Made by a program: the position numbers and the translations under genes. The notes beneath the pieces were generated by a model, which saw nothing but the letters and a program-made list of their open reading frames with translations, ran no database searches and had not been told where the DNA came from. Shown here piece after piece: positions 26,606-34,474 of a DNA stretch of 64,000 nt. Numbering within the stretch: position 1 is the first letter of the stretch; each line of letters opens with the position of its first letter. The stretch is from Micromonospora polyrhachis (lineage in GTDB: Bacteria; Actinomycetota; Actinomycetes; Mycobacteriales; Micromonosporaceae): assembly GCF_014203835.1 (NCBI RefSeq), contig NZ_JACHJW010000001.1:5034501-5098500 (forward strand), written 5' to 3'.

Positions 26606-27344
26606 GCTCCCGCGACGGCATCTCGTCCCAGGTGCGTCCGTCGAGCAACCGTCCGCCAGCCTTCGGGGTACGGCCACCCCACTGTTTGAAGAAGAACGCC
26701 GTACCCGAGGCGGTGCAGGCGTCCCGTAGCTGCCGCACCCACGTGGGGTCCATCGGCCGCGCCCCCTGCCCGGACTCGCCGCCCGCGATCAGCCAGTGAA
26801 TGCCGCCCAGGTTGATGCCATCGAGCGAGCCGAGCAGCGGCTCGGCGGAGATGAACCGGACCGCCGCGGGGACGGTGCGCAGGTGGTCGATCCGAGCAAG
26901 CTCGGCTTCGGACTCGACGCTCATGCCCATCCACACGTTTCCGGGCCAGTCCAGTTGCGGTGCGAGTTTCGCCAGCCGGCTGGCCCGCTTGGTGAGCACC
27001 TGATAGGTGTGGCGCGGCGTATCGGCCATGACGTCGAAGACCCGCCGTACGTAGTCCAGGGGCACCCGGGCGTGGAAGAGGTCGCTCATGCTGTTGACGA
27101 AGACGGTGCGGGGCTCCCGCCAGCGGCGGGGAATGTCCAAAGCGTCTTCGTGGATGGTGACGTCGAATCCGGGGCCGGAGGTGATCGCATTGCCGTCGTT
27201 CTGGTATTTGGCGGAGCCCATGGCTTTGAGACGTTTGGCGAGGGTGAGGGCGTAGCAGTTGTCGCAGCCGGCCGAAATCCGGTCACATCCGGTGGTGGGG
27301 TTCCACGTGGCCTCGGTCCATTCGATGGCGCTGTGGTCGGCCAT
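26589..27344 (-). CDS. DUF5131 (phage Gp37/Gp68, three-Cys-motif) protein
   Basis: A 251-residue protein of the Gp37/Gp68 family. The N-terminal segment IEWTEATWNPTTGC is the family hallmark and holds the three-Cys motif C20-x6-C27-x2-C30 (GCDRISAGCDNCYA), suited to an iron-sulphur cluster or zinc. VFVNSMSDLFH, YQVLTKRASRL, GNVWMGMSVE and WLIAGGESGQGARPM are further family blocks; the last resembles radical-SAM-like barrels. The ATG at 27344 follows GGGAGGAG. It is convergent and overlapping with tcmP, its expected partner. Biochemical role unknown. Confidence 0.85.
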   Translation of the reverse strand: MADHSAIEWTEATWNPTTGCDRISAGCDNCYALTLAKRLKAMGSAKYQNDGNAITSGPGFDVTIHEDALDIPRRWREPRTVFVNSMSDLFHARVPLDYVRRVFDVMADTPRHTYQVLTKRASRLAKLAPQLDWPGNVWMGMSVESEAELARIDHLRTVPAAVRFISAEPLLGSLDGINLGGIHWLIAGGESGQGARPMDPTWVRQLRDACTASGTAFFFKQWGGRTPKAGGRLLDGRTWDEMPSRELTPAR

Positions 27345-27444
27345 TGTCGGCTCCTCCCGGTTGACGTCTCATCCTCTCGAACATCAGTGCGGATTGCGAG
27401 GTCCGACGGTGGGTGTCGACCGGATTACTTGTTAACGTGGATCG

Positions 27445-28053
27445 ATGACGAACCTGCTGCTCGGGGCCGGTGTCGTTGGCACGGTGCTGTTCGTCGTGAC
27501 GTTCCTTGTCGATGGTCTGACCCGGCCCGGCTACGATCCGGTTCGCCAACCGGTGAGCGCGCTGGCGCTCGGCCCACGCGGCTGGGTTCAGGTCACGAGC
27601 TTCGTGCTGTGTGGCGGGCTCATCACCGCCTCCGCCCTCGGGCTCGGGCAGGCCACAGGCAGCCTCTGGTTGGCGATCGCGGTCGCCGTGTTCGGCCTTG
27701 CGCTCGTCGCCTCCGGTGTGTTTCCCATGGACCCGATGCGGGGCTACCCACCGGGCACGCCGGACGAGACACCGTCCGAGCTGAGTTGGCGGCACCACGT
27801 ACACGACGGGGCGGGCATAGTGGTCTTCGCCGCGCTGCCGACCGCCGCCATCGTCGCGGTGTTTGCCCTGGACGGTGAGGTGTGGCGGTGGTACTCAGGG
27901 TTTACCGCCGTCGCGGCCACCCTGCTGTTCGTGGGCTTCGGCCAGGCATGGGAGCAGGATTCTCCGCGTACCGGTCTGATCCAGCGCGTCGCGATCATCG
28001 TTGGCTGGAGCTGGCTCGGGGTGCTCTGCGCGCAACTCGCCTATCCGTCGTAG
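27445..28053 (+). CDS. DUF998 family membrane protein
   Basis: A 202-residue integral membrane protein with about six hydrophobic helices (LLLGAGVVGTVLFVVTFLVD; SFVLCGGLITASALGLG; LAIAVAVFGLALVASGVF; GIVVFAALPTAAIVAVF; IIVGWSWLGVLCAQLA). GYDPVRQPVSALALGPRGW after helix 1 and GVFPMDP are DUF998 hallmarks. It is a distant relative of the protein at 21984. Function is unknown. Confidence 0.8.
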   Translation: MTNLLLGAGVVGTVLFVVTFLVDGLTRPGYDPVRQPVSALALGPRGWVQVTSFVLCGGLITASALGLGQATGSLWLAIAVAVFGLALVASGVFPMDPMRGYPPGTPDETPSELSWRHHVHDGAGIVVFAALPTAAIVAVFALDGEVWRWYSGFTAVAATLLFVGFGQAWEQDSPRTGLIQRVAIIVGWSWLGVLCAQLAYPS

Positions 28054-28076
28054 GGATGACCGCGGAGACTGCGTAC

Positions 28077-28637
28077 TCAGACCGCTTCGGCGTGGGTCGC
28101 GCGCCACTCGTGGGCGAGTACCGACCAGACTTCGAGGTCGATGCGGACGCCGTTGAGCGGGAACACCTCACGCAGCACGCCGTCCCGGGTCATGCCGAGT
28201 CGGTTGGCGACGGCGATGCTGCGGGTATTGGTGGCATCCACCCGCCATTCCACCCGGGCCATTCCCCGTACGTCGACCGCCCAGTCGATCATGCAGCGGG
28301 CGGCGCGGTTGACCAGCCCCTGCCCCTGCGCCTCGGGGGAGAGCCAGACGCCCACCTCGCAGACGCCGCTGGCGGTGTCGAAGACCCGGAACAGGGTGCC
28401 GCCGACGAGCGCGCCGTCGAGCCAGATGCCGTAGATCCGGCCGCTGTCGGCGGCCTGCCGCTCGGCGTAGCGCTGCAACCACTGCCGGGCACTGGGCTCG
28501 TCGACGATGATCTGCGCCCACGGCAGCCAGGGCGCGAGGTGGGCGCGGTGGCGTTCGACGTACGCGGCAAAGTCGGCCGCCTGCCACGGTTCGAGTGGCC
28601 GAAGCTCGGCGTTGTCGGTGAGCGGGTACGCGAACAC
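28077..28637 (-). CDS. RimJ/RimL-type GNAT acetyltransferase
   Basis: A 186-residue acetyltransferase of the ribosomal-protein RimJ/RimL type: ELRPLEPWQAADFAAYVERHR, EVGVWLSPEAQGQGLVNRAA (acetyl-CoA loop Q-x-Q-G) and VEWRVDATNTRSIAVANRLGM are diagnostic. It would acetylate N-terminal or other amines on proteins or small molecules. The GTG at 28637 follows AAGGAG five bases away and is preferred over an ATG seven codons upstream. It is convergent with the DUF998 gene. Confidence 0.88.
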   Translation of the reverse strand: MFAYPLTDNAELRPLEPWQAADFAAYVERHRAHLAPWLPWAQIIVDEPSARQWLQRYAERQAADSGRIYGIWLDGALVGGTLFRVFDTASGVCEVGVWLSPEAQGQGLVNRAARCMIDWAVDVRGMARVEWRVDATNTRSIAVANRLGMTRDGVLREVFPLNGVRIDLEVWSVLAHEWRATHAEAV

Positions 28638-28731
28638 TGGATCTCCTTCGGTCCACATGCCAAACGTTTGTTACGTACTATACGACGGCTCGATCCGCGG
28701 CCCCTCGCCGTCAGCTCGATGCCCCTGGGGA

Positions 28732-29541
28732 CTACGCCATATCGGCGCGGGTGCGCAGCGCGTCGGAGGTCTGCGCGTCGGCCGGATAGAACGACTCGAT
28801 CGACAGCTCGGCAAGGGTGATGTCCAACGGCGTACCGAAGGTGGCGACGGTGCTGAAGAAGGTGAGCACACTGTCGCCGTACTGGAAGCGCAGCGGTACG
28901 ACGATCTCGCCGGGCCCCGGCAGCTCGACCTCTGGTTCGGGCTGGTCGCAGGGGTAGTCGCGCAGCTCAGCGGCGAGCGCGGCCAACTCGGAGTCCCCGG
29001 TGACCTCGACCTGTCGGCGTAGGCGGCCGAGCAGGTGGGCCCGCCACTCGCCAAGGTTGACGATGTGCGGTGCCATGCCCTCCGGGTGCAGGCTGACCCG
29101 GAGTACGTTGACCGGCGGCTTCAGCAGGTGCGGCGCGACGGCGTCGGTGAACAGGGTGAGGCTGGCGTTGGCGTCGAGCAGGTGCCACCGGCGGTCGACC
29201 ACCACCGCCGGGTACGGCTCGTGCCCGGTCAGCACCTGCCGGACGGCGTCGCGTACCGCCGTCATCTGTGGGGCGTCGAGCGAGTTCTCCGAGTACGCCG
29301 GGGCGTACCCGGCCGCGAGCAGCAGCCGGTTGCGTTCCCGTAGTGGCAGGTCGAGCTGCTCGGCGAGCTGGAGCACCATGTTGCGGCTCGGTGCCGAGCG
29401 GCCGGTCTCGACGAAACTGAGGTGCCGGGTGGAGACCTCGGCCTGGATGGAGAGTTCGAGTTGACTGACCCGTCGGCGTTCCCGCCACTGTCGCAGCAAC
29501 TCACCGAAGGGGCGGGGTGGCTGGGCGACTGCACTGGTCAT
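28732..29541 (-). CDS. MmyB-like helix-turn-helix regulator (internal start)
   Basis: The 3' part of the fused frame read as its own gene of 269 residues from an ATG at 29541 (MTSAVAQPPRPFGELL), which follows GTGAGGA. It has an XRE helix-turn-helix (LRQWRERRRVSQLELSIQAEVSTRHLSFVETGRSAPS) and the MmyB-like ligand domain (YPAVVVDRRWHLLDANASL, then FQYGDSVLTFFSTVATFGTPLDITLAELSIESFYPAD). Related regulators usually stand alone and sense small molecules, so internal initiation is plausible. It lies in frame with the monooxygenase. Confidence 0.65.
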   Translation of the reverse strand: MTSAVAQPPRPFGELLRQWRERRRVSQLELSIQAEVSTRHLSFVETGRSAPSRNMVLQLAEQLDLPLRERNRLLLAAGYAPAYSENSLDAPQMTAVRDAVRQVLTGHEPYPAVVVDRRWHLLDANASLTLFTDAVAPHLLKPPVNVLRVSLHPEGMAPHIVNLGEWRAHLLGRLRRQVEVTGDSELAALAAELRDYPCDQPEPEVELPGPGEIVVPLRFQYGDSVLTFFSTVATFGTPLDITLAELSIESFYPADAQTSDALRTRADMA

Positions 29542-30801
29542 GACGTCCTCACCCGGCGATCTTAGTCGGCGTGAACAGCTTGGCTGGTTGCGCTGCGGCC
29601 CGGTTGCGCTGCGGCCCGGCTGAGCCACCACCGGCGGTTGCCAGGAGATGGTGTCGGCGCTGGCGTGCAGGTAGCCGCTGGTGGGGAGCAGTCGGGCGGC
29701 GGTATCGCGTAATGCGGCTGTCAGCGGGTGGCGAGCCTGGGCGATCCGGCCGAATCGGGCAGAAGCGCGGACCAGCCCCTGGGTACGGGGACGGCGCGTA
29801 TTGTCGTACGCGGTCAATGCCGCCGTAACGTCGGCGGTGCCGGCGGCGTCGGCGGCAAACGTGACCAGGGTGATGGCATCTTCGAGAGCCTGACAGGCAC
29901 CCTGAGCGAGGTCCGGGGTCATGGCGTGCGCGGCGTCGCCGATCAGCGCTACCCGCCCGACGGTGTAGGTGGGCAGTGGGGTGGCCAGGTGGTGGATGTC
30001 GTGGCCGAGCAGGGCGGCCGGTGCAGTGGCGGCCAGGAGTTGCGGGATTGGGTCGTGCCACCCGGTGAAGCGGGCCGTGACCTCCCCGATGGTGTCCCGG
30101 GTGTGGCTGCCTTCCCGAGCCGTTGCCGTCGCATACCAGTACACCTGCCCGTCAGCGAGCGGGGCGATCCCGAAACGCTGCCCCCGGCCCCAACTCTCGG
30201 TCAGTCCTTCCAGTCCCGGTGGGGCCGCGTCAGCGGGGACGAGGCCGCGCCAGGTGAGGTAACCGGCGTAGGCGGGGCGGGGGTGCGCCGGGAACAACGC
30301 CTGGCGAATGTCGCTGTGCACTCCGTCGGCAGCGACGACCAGATCGGCCTGCGCAACGCCGTTGCCCCGGGCGCTTTCGTAGGTCACCTCGGCATGTCCC
30401 GCCCGGGTGCTGACGCCCAGGACCTGGTGGCCGGTGCGCATCTCCGCCTCGGCTGCGGCGTCGGCGAGGATGTGGTGCAGGTCGGCGCGGCGTAACAGGA
30501 ACGACGGGCCGCCGCCGAGCGCGGTCAGATCGTCGAGGCTGGTACGGATCAACCAACGTCCTTTCGCTGCCCGGATGCCCGCCGCCCCGGAGGCGAAGCT
30601 GCGCTTGCGCAACTCCTGCCCGACGCCGAGCTGTTCGAGTGCGCGTACGGCGTTGGGCGCCAGGCTGATTCCCGCTCCGACCGGCGCGAACTGGCGGGCC
30701 CGTTCGAAGACGGTCACCCGCCAACCCGCCCGGGACAGGCCGACAGCGGTGGCAAGCCCGGCGATACCGGCCCCGATGATGACTGCCGTACGTCTCCTCA
30801 A
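28732..30801 (-). CDS. FAD-dependent monooxygenase reading through into an MmyB-like regulator
   Basis: A single 689-residue frame. Residues 1-380 are a group A flavoprotein monooxygenase: VIIGAGIAGLATAVGLS (FAD Rossmann), the middle strand DLVVAADGVHSDIRQALF (DG motif) and VALIGDAAHAMTPDLAQGACQALED (FAD-ribityl GD motif). Residues 421-689 are a complete MmyB-type regulator. The junction (about 381-420) has no stop. The TTG start at 30801 follows GGAAGGAAA. Either the two are truly fused or the monooxygenase has lost its stop codon; an internal ATG with a ribosome-binding site exists (see next entry). It is divergent from the MFS gene with two palindromes between them. Confidence 0.75.
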   Translation of the reverse strand: MRRRTAVIIGAGIAGLATAVGLSRAGWRVTVFERARQFAPVGAGISLAPNAVRALEQLGVGQELRKRSFASGAAGIRAAKGRWLIRTSLDDLTALGGGPSFLLRRADLHHILADAAAEAEMRTGHQVLGVSTRAGHAEVTYESARGNGVAQADLVVAADGVHSDIRQALFPAHPRPAYAGYLTWRGLVPADAAPPGLEGLTESWGRGQRFGIAPLADGQVYWYATATAREGSHTRDTIGEVTARFTGWHDPIPQLLAATAPAALLGHDIHHLATPLPTYTVGRVALIGDAAHAMTPDLAQGACQALEDAITLVTFAADAAGTADVTAALTAYDNTRRPRTQGLVRASARFGRIAQARHPLTAALRDTAARLLPTSGYLHASADTISWQPPVVAQPGRSATGPQRNQPSCSRRLRSPGEDVMTSAVAQPPRPFGELLRQWRERRRVSQLELSIQAEVSTRHLSFVETGRSAPSRNMVLQLAEQLDLPLRERNRLLLAAGYAPAYSENSLDAPQMTAVRDAVRQVLTGHEPYPAVVVDRRWHLLDANASLTLFTDAVAPHLLKPPVNVLRVSLHPEGMAPHIVNLGEWRAHLLGRLRRQVEVTGDSELAALAAELRDYPCDQPEPEVELPGPGEIVVPLRFQYGDSVLTFFSTVATFGTPLDITLAELSIESFYPADAQTSDALRTRADMA

Positions 30802-30826
30802 GATTTCTTTCCTTCCGTCCGGCCCC

Positions 30827-30858
30827 CGATAAGTCGAACATACGCGTTCGACTTATCG
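30827..30858. promoter_or_regulatory. Perfect 13-bp inverted repeat, operator-like
   Basis: Arms CGATAAGTCGAAC (30827-30839) and GTTCGACTTATCG (30846-30858) with a 6-base spacer, between the divergent monooxygenase and MFS genes. It is a likely operator for the TetR protein encoded downstream of the MFS gene. Confidence 0.65.
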
Positions 30859-30876
30859 CCGTTCGGGGCCTACTGT

Positions 30877-30900
30877 AACTCGTATGTTGATGTATGAGTT
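30877..30900. promoter_or_regulatory. Second imperfect palindrome before the MFS gene
   Basis: Arms AACTCGTA (30877-30884) and TATGAGTT (30893-30900) with one mismatch and an 8-base spacer. It ends just before the AGGGAG ribosome-binding site of the MFS gene, so a bound protein would block transcription. Confidence 0.45.
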
Positions 30901-30915
30901 AGGGAGATGGGTTCG

Positions 30916-32355
30916 ATGAGTCACGCGACGGGGCACCCACTCCACCTCCCCGAGACTTCGGTGGACAGCCGGCGCTGGTCGGTCCTGGTGCTGCTCTGCC
31001 TGGCCCAGTTCGTGGTCATCCTGGACGTGACCGTGGTAAACGTGGCGCTTCCCCGGATGGCCGCCGACCTTGGCCTCGACCGCAGCGCCCTGACCTGGGT
31101 GGTTACCGCGTACACGCTGTGTTTCGGCGGCCTGATGATGCTCGGCGGCCGGCTGGCCGACCTGCTCGGCCGGCGGCAGATGTTCCTGATCGGACTGCTG
31201 GCCTTCACCGCCGCATCACTCGTGGCCGGGCTGGCCCACAGCGGCACACTGCTGGTGGCCGCCCGAGTGGCGCAGGGCGTGGGAGCAGCCCTGTTGTCAC
31301 CGGCCGCGCTGTCGATCCTGACCACGACTTACCAGGGTCCGCAGCGGCACCGCGCACTCGGCGTGTGGGGAGCGATCGGCGGCGGCGGTGCGGCAGCGGG
31401 GGTGCTGGTCGGTGGCCTCCTGGTCTCCGGCCCGGGTTGGGAGTGGATCTTCTTCGTCAACGTGCCCGTCGGGGTGGTGGTCGCCGCCCTGGTCCCCAGG
31501 ATGGTCCCCGCGACGCCCCGCCATCAGGGCCGGCTGGATGTGCCCGGAGCGCTGCTGGCCACCGCCGCTTCCGGGGCGCTGATCTATGGACTGGTGCGGG
31601 CCGGGGACGTCGGCTGGACAGCCGGGACCACCCTGTTGCCGATCATCATGGGCGTGGCGCTCTATGCCGTCTTCGCCATCGTCGAACATCGGGTTCCGGC
31701 ACCACTGGTCCAACTCCGCCTGTTCCGGCAGCGACCCATGGTCGCCGGCAGCGTCGTGATGCTGGCCGCCTCCGGGCTGCTCATCTCCGGGTTCTTCCTC
31801 AACTCGCTGCTGCTGCAACGCCTGCTCGGCCTGTCCGCCCTGCGCACCGGGCTGGTGTTCCTGCCGGTTGCCATCGCCACCATCATCGGCGCGCACCTGG
31901 CCGGGCACCTGATCGGCCGGATCGGACCCCGACCGCTGGCCGCTGTCGGGTTCGCCACCGCTGCGGTCGGTCTGGTGCTGCTAACGCGGGTAGCGCCCGG
32001 TGGAAACGCGTGGACCGACGTACTGCCCGGGTTCGTGCTGACCGCCGCCGGTCTCGGCACCGGGTTCATCACCGCCACCGTCACCGCGATGAGCCGGGTC
32101 GACCCGCACCACGCCGGCATGGCCAGCGGCACCATCAACACCGCTCACGAACTCGGTGCGACCCTGGGTGTGGCGATCGTCTCGACGATTGCCGGTGCCA
32201 GCATCGACACCAGCGCCGCCGTAACCGGTGCTGGCGGATTCGCCGATGCGTTCTGGGCATGCGCGATCGCTGCCAGCGTGATCGCCGCGACGGTGCCGTG
32301 GCTGTTGCCGCCCGGCCCGCCACCGGTCACCGACGGCCCGGTCTTCGTGCACTGA
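30916..32355 (+). CDS. MFS transporter, DHA2 (EmrB/QacA) type
   Basis: A 479-residue proton-driven drug exporter with about 14 hydrophobic helices. Motifs: SVLVLLCLAQFVVILDVTVVNVALP (helix 1, with the D of motif D1), GGRLADLLGRRQMF (motif A), LLVAARVAQGVGAALLSPAAL (motif B) and ALGVWGAIGGGGAAAGVLVGG (motif C of antiporters). The ATG at 30916 is 9 bases after AGGGAG; an ATG three codons earlier is possible. A TetR gene follows by 17 bases and a flavin monooxygenase diverges, which together suggest an inducible resistance or export locus. Confidence 0.92.
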   Translation: MSHATGHPLHLPETSVDSRRWSVLVLLCLAQFVVILDVTVVNVALPRMAADLGLDRSALTWVVTAYTLCFGGLMMLGGRLADLLGRRQMFLIGLLAFTAASLVAGLAHSGTLLVAARVAQGVGAALLSPAALSILTTTYQGPQRHRALGVWGAIGGGGAAAGVLVGGLLVSGPGWEWIFFVNVPVGVVVAALVPRMVPATPRHQGRLDVPGALLATAASGALIYGLVRAGDVGWTAGTTLLPIIMGVALYAVFAIVEHRVPAPLVQLRLFRQRPMVAGSVVMLAASGLLISGFFLNSLLLQRLLGLSALRTGLVFLPVAIATIIGAHLAGHLIGRIGPRPLAAVGFATAAVGLVLLTRVAPGGNAWTDVLPGFVLTAAGLGTGFITATVTAMSRVDPHHAGMASGTINTAHELGATLGVAIVSTIAGASIDTSAAVTGAGGFADAFWACAIAASVIAATVPWLLPPGPPPVTDGPVFVH

Positions 32356-32372
32356 GCCTTAGGCTCTGCGTC

Positions 32373-33044
32373 GTGACCAAAGAACGTGACGGCCAGGCAC
32401 GGGCGACGGCCGGGTCAACGGATACGCCTCGCCCGGCTGAACCGGGCCGTCGTCGGGCGGATGCCCGCCCGGCTGAGCCCGGCCGTCGTCGGGCGGATGC
32501 CCAACGCAACATCGAGGCCATCCTGAACGCCGGGCTGGCCTACCTGAGCCAGGGGCACGAGGTCAACATGGCGGAGATCGCCCGGGCCGCCGGAGTCGGT
32601 CGGGTCACCCTCTATGGCCATTTCCCGGCGAAGGAGGCCCTGGTCGACGCGCTGGTCGCGTACGCGATCACCCGCGCCAACGAAGCACTCGACGCTGTCG
32701 ACCTCGGTGACGGACCGGCCCCGCAGGCGCTGGCTCGGCTGATCGACTCGGCGTGGCAGATCCTCAACGAGCACCGACAGTTGATGCGCATCGGGCCCCG
32801 CTACCTGGGGCCGGAACGAATGCGCGCCCACCACGACCAGGTCATGACCCGGGTGGAGCAGCTGATCAGCCGCGGCCAGCGCGACGGTGACATCCGTACC
32901 GACCTGCCCCGTGCGTGGCTCGTGACCACGTTCTACACCCTGCTGCACGCGGCTACCGAAGAGGTCGCCGCGGACCGCCTCGACCCTGTGGAAGCGGGGA
33001 AGATCGTGACCACCACCGTCCTGGCCGCCCTCGCCGTGATGTGA
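32373..33044 (+). CDS. TetR family regulator with duplicated N-terminal tract
   Basis: A 223-residue TetR protein. After a charged extension of about 43 residues, which contains an in-frame direct repeat of RPAEPGRRRADA, the helix-turn-helix follows (NIEAILNAGLAYLSQG up to VNMAEIARAAGVGRVTLYGHFPAKEALV) and the ligand domain completes it. The GTG at 32373 is assumed; a start nearer the domain is possible, but the repeat is in frame. It is 17 bases downstream of the MFS gene and is probably its repressor, acting at the palindromes near 30830-30900. Confidence 0.88.
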   Translation: MTKERDGQARATAGSTDTPRPAEPGRRRADARPAEPGRRRADAQRNIEAILNAGLAYLSQGHEVNMAEIARAAGVGRVTLYGHFPAKEALVDALVAYAITRANEALDAVDLGDGPAPQALARLIDSAWQILNEHRQLMRIGPRYLGPERMRAHHDQVMTRVEQLISRGQRDGDIRTDLPRAWLVTTFYTLLHAATEEVAADRLDPVEAGKIVTTTVLAALAVM

Positions 33045-33067
33045 GCTCACCAAGGTCAGTTGGCTTG

Positions 33068-33126
33068 GTGATCAGGACGCTATGGACGCTACGACGGCCC
33101 GGTAACGTCCATAGCGTCCTGATCAC
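33068..33126. repeat. Large perfect inverted repeat
   Basis: Perfect 21-base arms at 33068-33088 and 33106-33126 with a 17-base centre, 23 bases after the TetR stop. It may be the terminator, but the arm length and lack of a T tract also fit a small palindromic repeat element. Nothing else is seen between 33045 and 33270. Confidence 0.8.
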
Positions 33127-33270
33127 CTCGTCGACTCTGCTCGTTACCTCGCAGGTAATCGACAGCATCGCGGAACCAGGAAATGATTCCCTCAACGCCG
33201 ACGAGCGAGCCGGAAAGGCTACTTCGTAGGGCGTCGATTCGTGATGTGGATTGCTGCGAAAGGCAGGACA

Positions 33271-33642
33271 ATGGCTGAGTACAACGAGCTGGTCGAGCGT
33301 TACCTCGCTGTCTGGAACGAGGGGGACGAGCAGGCCCGAGCTGCGGCGATCGCGGCACTGTGGACCGAGAACGCCACCTACACCGACCCGATGGCCGAGG
33401 TCGCCGGGCATGCCGGAATCGCTGCGGTCATCAGCGGTGTGCAGGGCATGTTCCCCGGGCACGTCTTCCAGGTGCACGGCCCGGTCGACGGCCACCACAA
33501 CGTCGTACGGTTCGGTTGGGAACTGGTGCCGGCGGCCGGCGGTGAATCACTCGTAATCGGCTTCGATGTTGCCGTGCTGGCGGAGGATGGCCGGATTCGG
33601 GCCGTCCACGGATTCCTCGACAAGGTCCCGGCCGCCGTCTGA
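33271..33642 (+). CDS. SnoaL-like/NTF2-fold protein
   Basis: A 123-residue protein of the SnoaL/NTF2-like fold: YNELVERYLAVWNEGDEQARAAAIAALWTENATYTDPMAEVAGHAGIAA is typical of the first helices and strand, and HNVVRFGWELVPA with GFDVAVLAEDGRIRAVHGFLD of the sheet. Relatives are cyclases, isomerases or limonene-epoxide-hydrolase-like proteins; here the substrate is unknown. The ATG at 33271 follows AGGCAGGA. Confidence 0.8.
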   Translation: MAEYNELVERYLAVWNEGDEQARAAAIAALWTENATYTDPMAEVAGHAGIAAVISGVQGMFPGHVFQVHGPVDGHHNVVRFGWELVPAAGGESLVIGFDVAVLAEDGRIRAVHGFLDKVPAAV

Positions 33643-33667
33643 CTGTTACGGCAGCGCACGATCGAAT

Positions 33668-33718
33668 ACGGCGCACATCGAATATCGCGTGGCCTACGTG
33701 ATATTCGATGTGCGCCGT
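33668..33718. repeat. Second large perfect inverted repeat
   Basis: Perfect 19-base arms at 33668-33686 and 33700-33718 with a 13-base centre, between the convergent SnoaL-like gene and a small gene. It could act as a two-way terminator. A related partial copy lies just before it (ACGGCAGCGCACGATCGAAT at 33648-33667). Confidence 0.75.
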
Positions 33719-33736
33719 TGCGCATTTTCCGCTGAG

Positions 33737-34039
33737 TCAGGACGGCGACGCGGGTCTGCTCACCGCGCCGGGGAGGTCCAGCGCCACCACGCGTACGGAT
33801 ACCCAGCGCTCCTGCCAGGTCGGCCCGACCGAATCGATGGGATAGCCGACGATCTCGACCATCAACAGGCTGCCGACCTGTACGACGCCACCGACGCGGG
33901 TGACCAGCAGCCGCAGCGGTTCGGTGCCGTTCAGGTAGTGCGTCTCGGGGACGTTCAGGGTGTCCCCGGGCCGGACCTTCTCGCGTATCCGGGCGGCGAG
34001 TTCGGTGAGGGCCGCCAGGGTGGGATCGAGCCTTGCCAT
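33737..34039 (-). CDS. Unrecognised 100-residue protein
   Basis: A small cytosolic protein (starting LDPTLAALTELAARIREKV) whose second half is a string of beta-like segments (LRLLVTRVGGVVQVGSLLMVEIVG). I do not recognise it. It begins 3 bases after the stop of the 53-residue gene, so the two form an operon, divergent from the XRE/DUF397 pair. That arrangement suggests a linked regulatory function, but nothing more can be said. Confidence 0.55.
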   Translation of the reverse strand: MARLDPTLAALTELAARIREKVRPGDTLNVPETHYLNGTEPLRLLVTRVGGVVQVGSLLMVEIVGYPIDSVGPTWQERWVSVRVVALDLPGAVSRPASPS

Positions 34040-34042
34040 CAG

Positions 34043-34204
34043 TCAGAACGCCCGGCGACTGAAGGTGGGCTGATCGGGACGCGGCGGGGTGTCCGCTGCC
34101 GGCCCGGAATCCGGCTCGGTCGGCTCCAGGGTTGATTCGGGCTCAGGCGTCTTCGCGGGCTGGCGCGGAGATGCGGGGACCGGCTCGTAGTCGCCACTGA
34201 ACAT
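34043..34204 (-). CDS. Small Pro-rich protein of 53 residues
   Basis: A 53-residue Pro/Glu/Thr-rich peptide (FSGDYEPVPASPRQPAK, then PEPESTLEPTEPDSG) with a good ribosome-binding site (GAGAGGAG). It is probably disordered, with no domain seen. It is the first gene of a two-gene operon upstream of, and divergent from, the XRE/DUF397 pair. Confidence 0.5.
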   Translation of the reverse strand: MFSGDYEPVPASPRQPAKTPEPESTLEPTEPDSGPAADTPPRPDQPTFSRRAF

Positions 34205-34474
34205 GGGTGCTCCTCTCAAGTGGATGACGGTCCGACTCGACCGCCGGGGAGAGGGGGCCGCCGTCGGTGTGGGGGACGGGCGATGCGACGGCGGCCCCGG
34301 GTCGGCTGCGTCCCTCTGTGGCTCTGCCGAAAGCCACCGCATCCGACGGGTCACAGTCTGGTGATGGATCGACTACGTTCGGAAGGGATTGGCAGGTCGC
34401 GGGGCGGATCGGTAGCGGCTGCGGTGCGTACCCGAGGCGAATCAACCCATCGGCACCGGCACTGTGGAGGAAGT

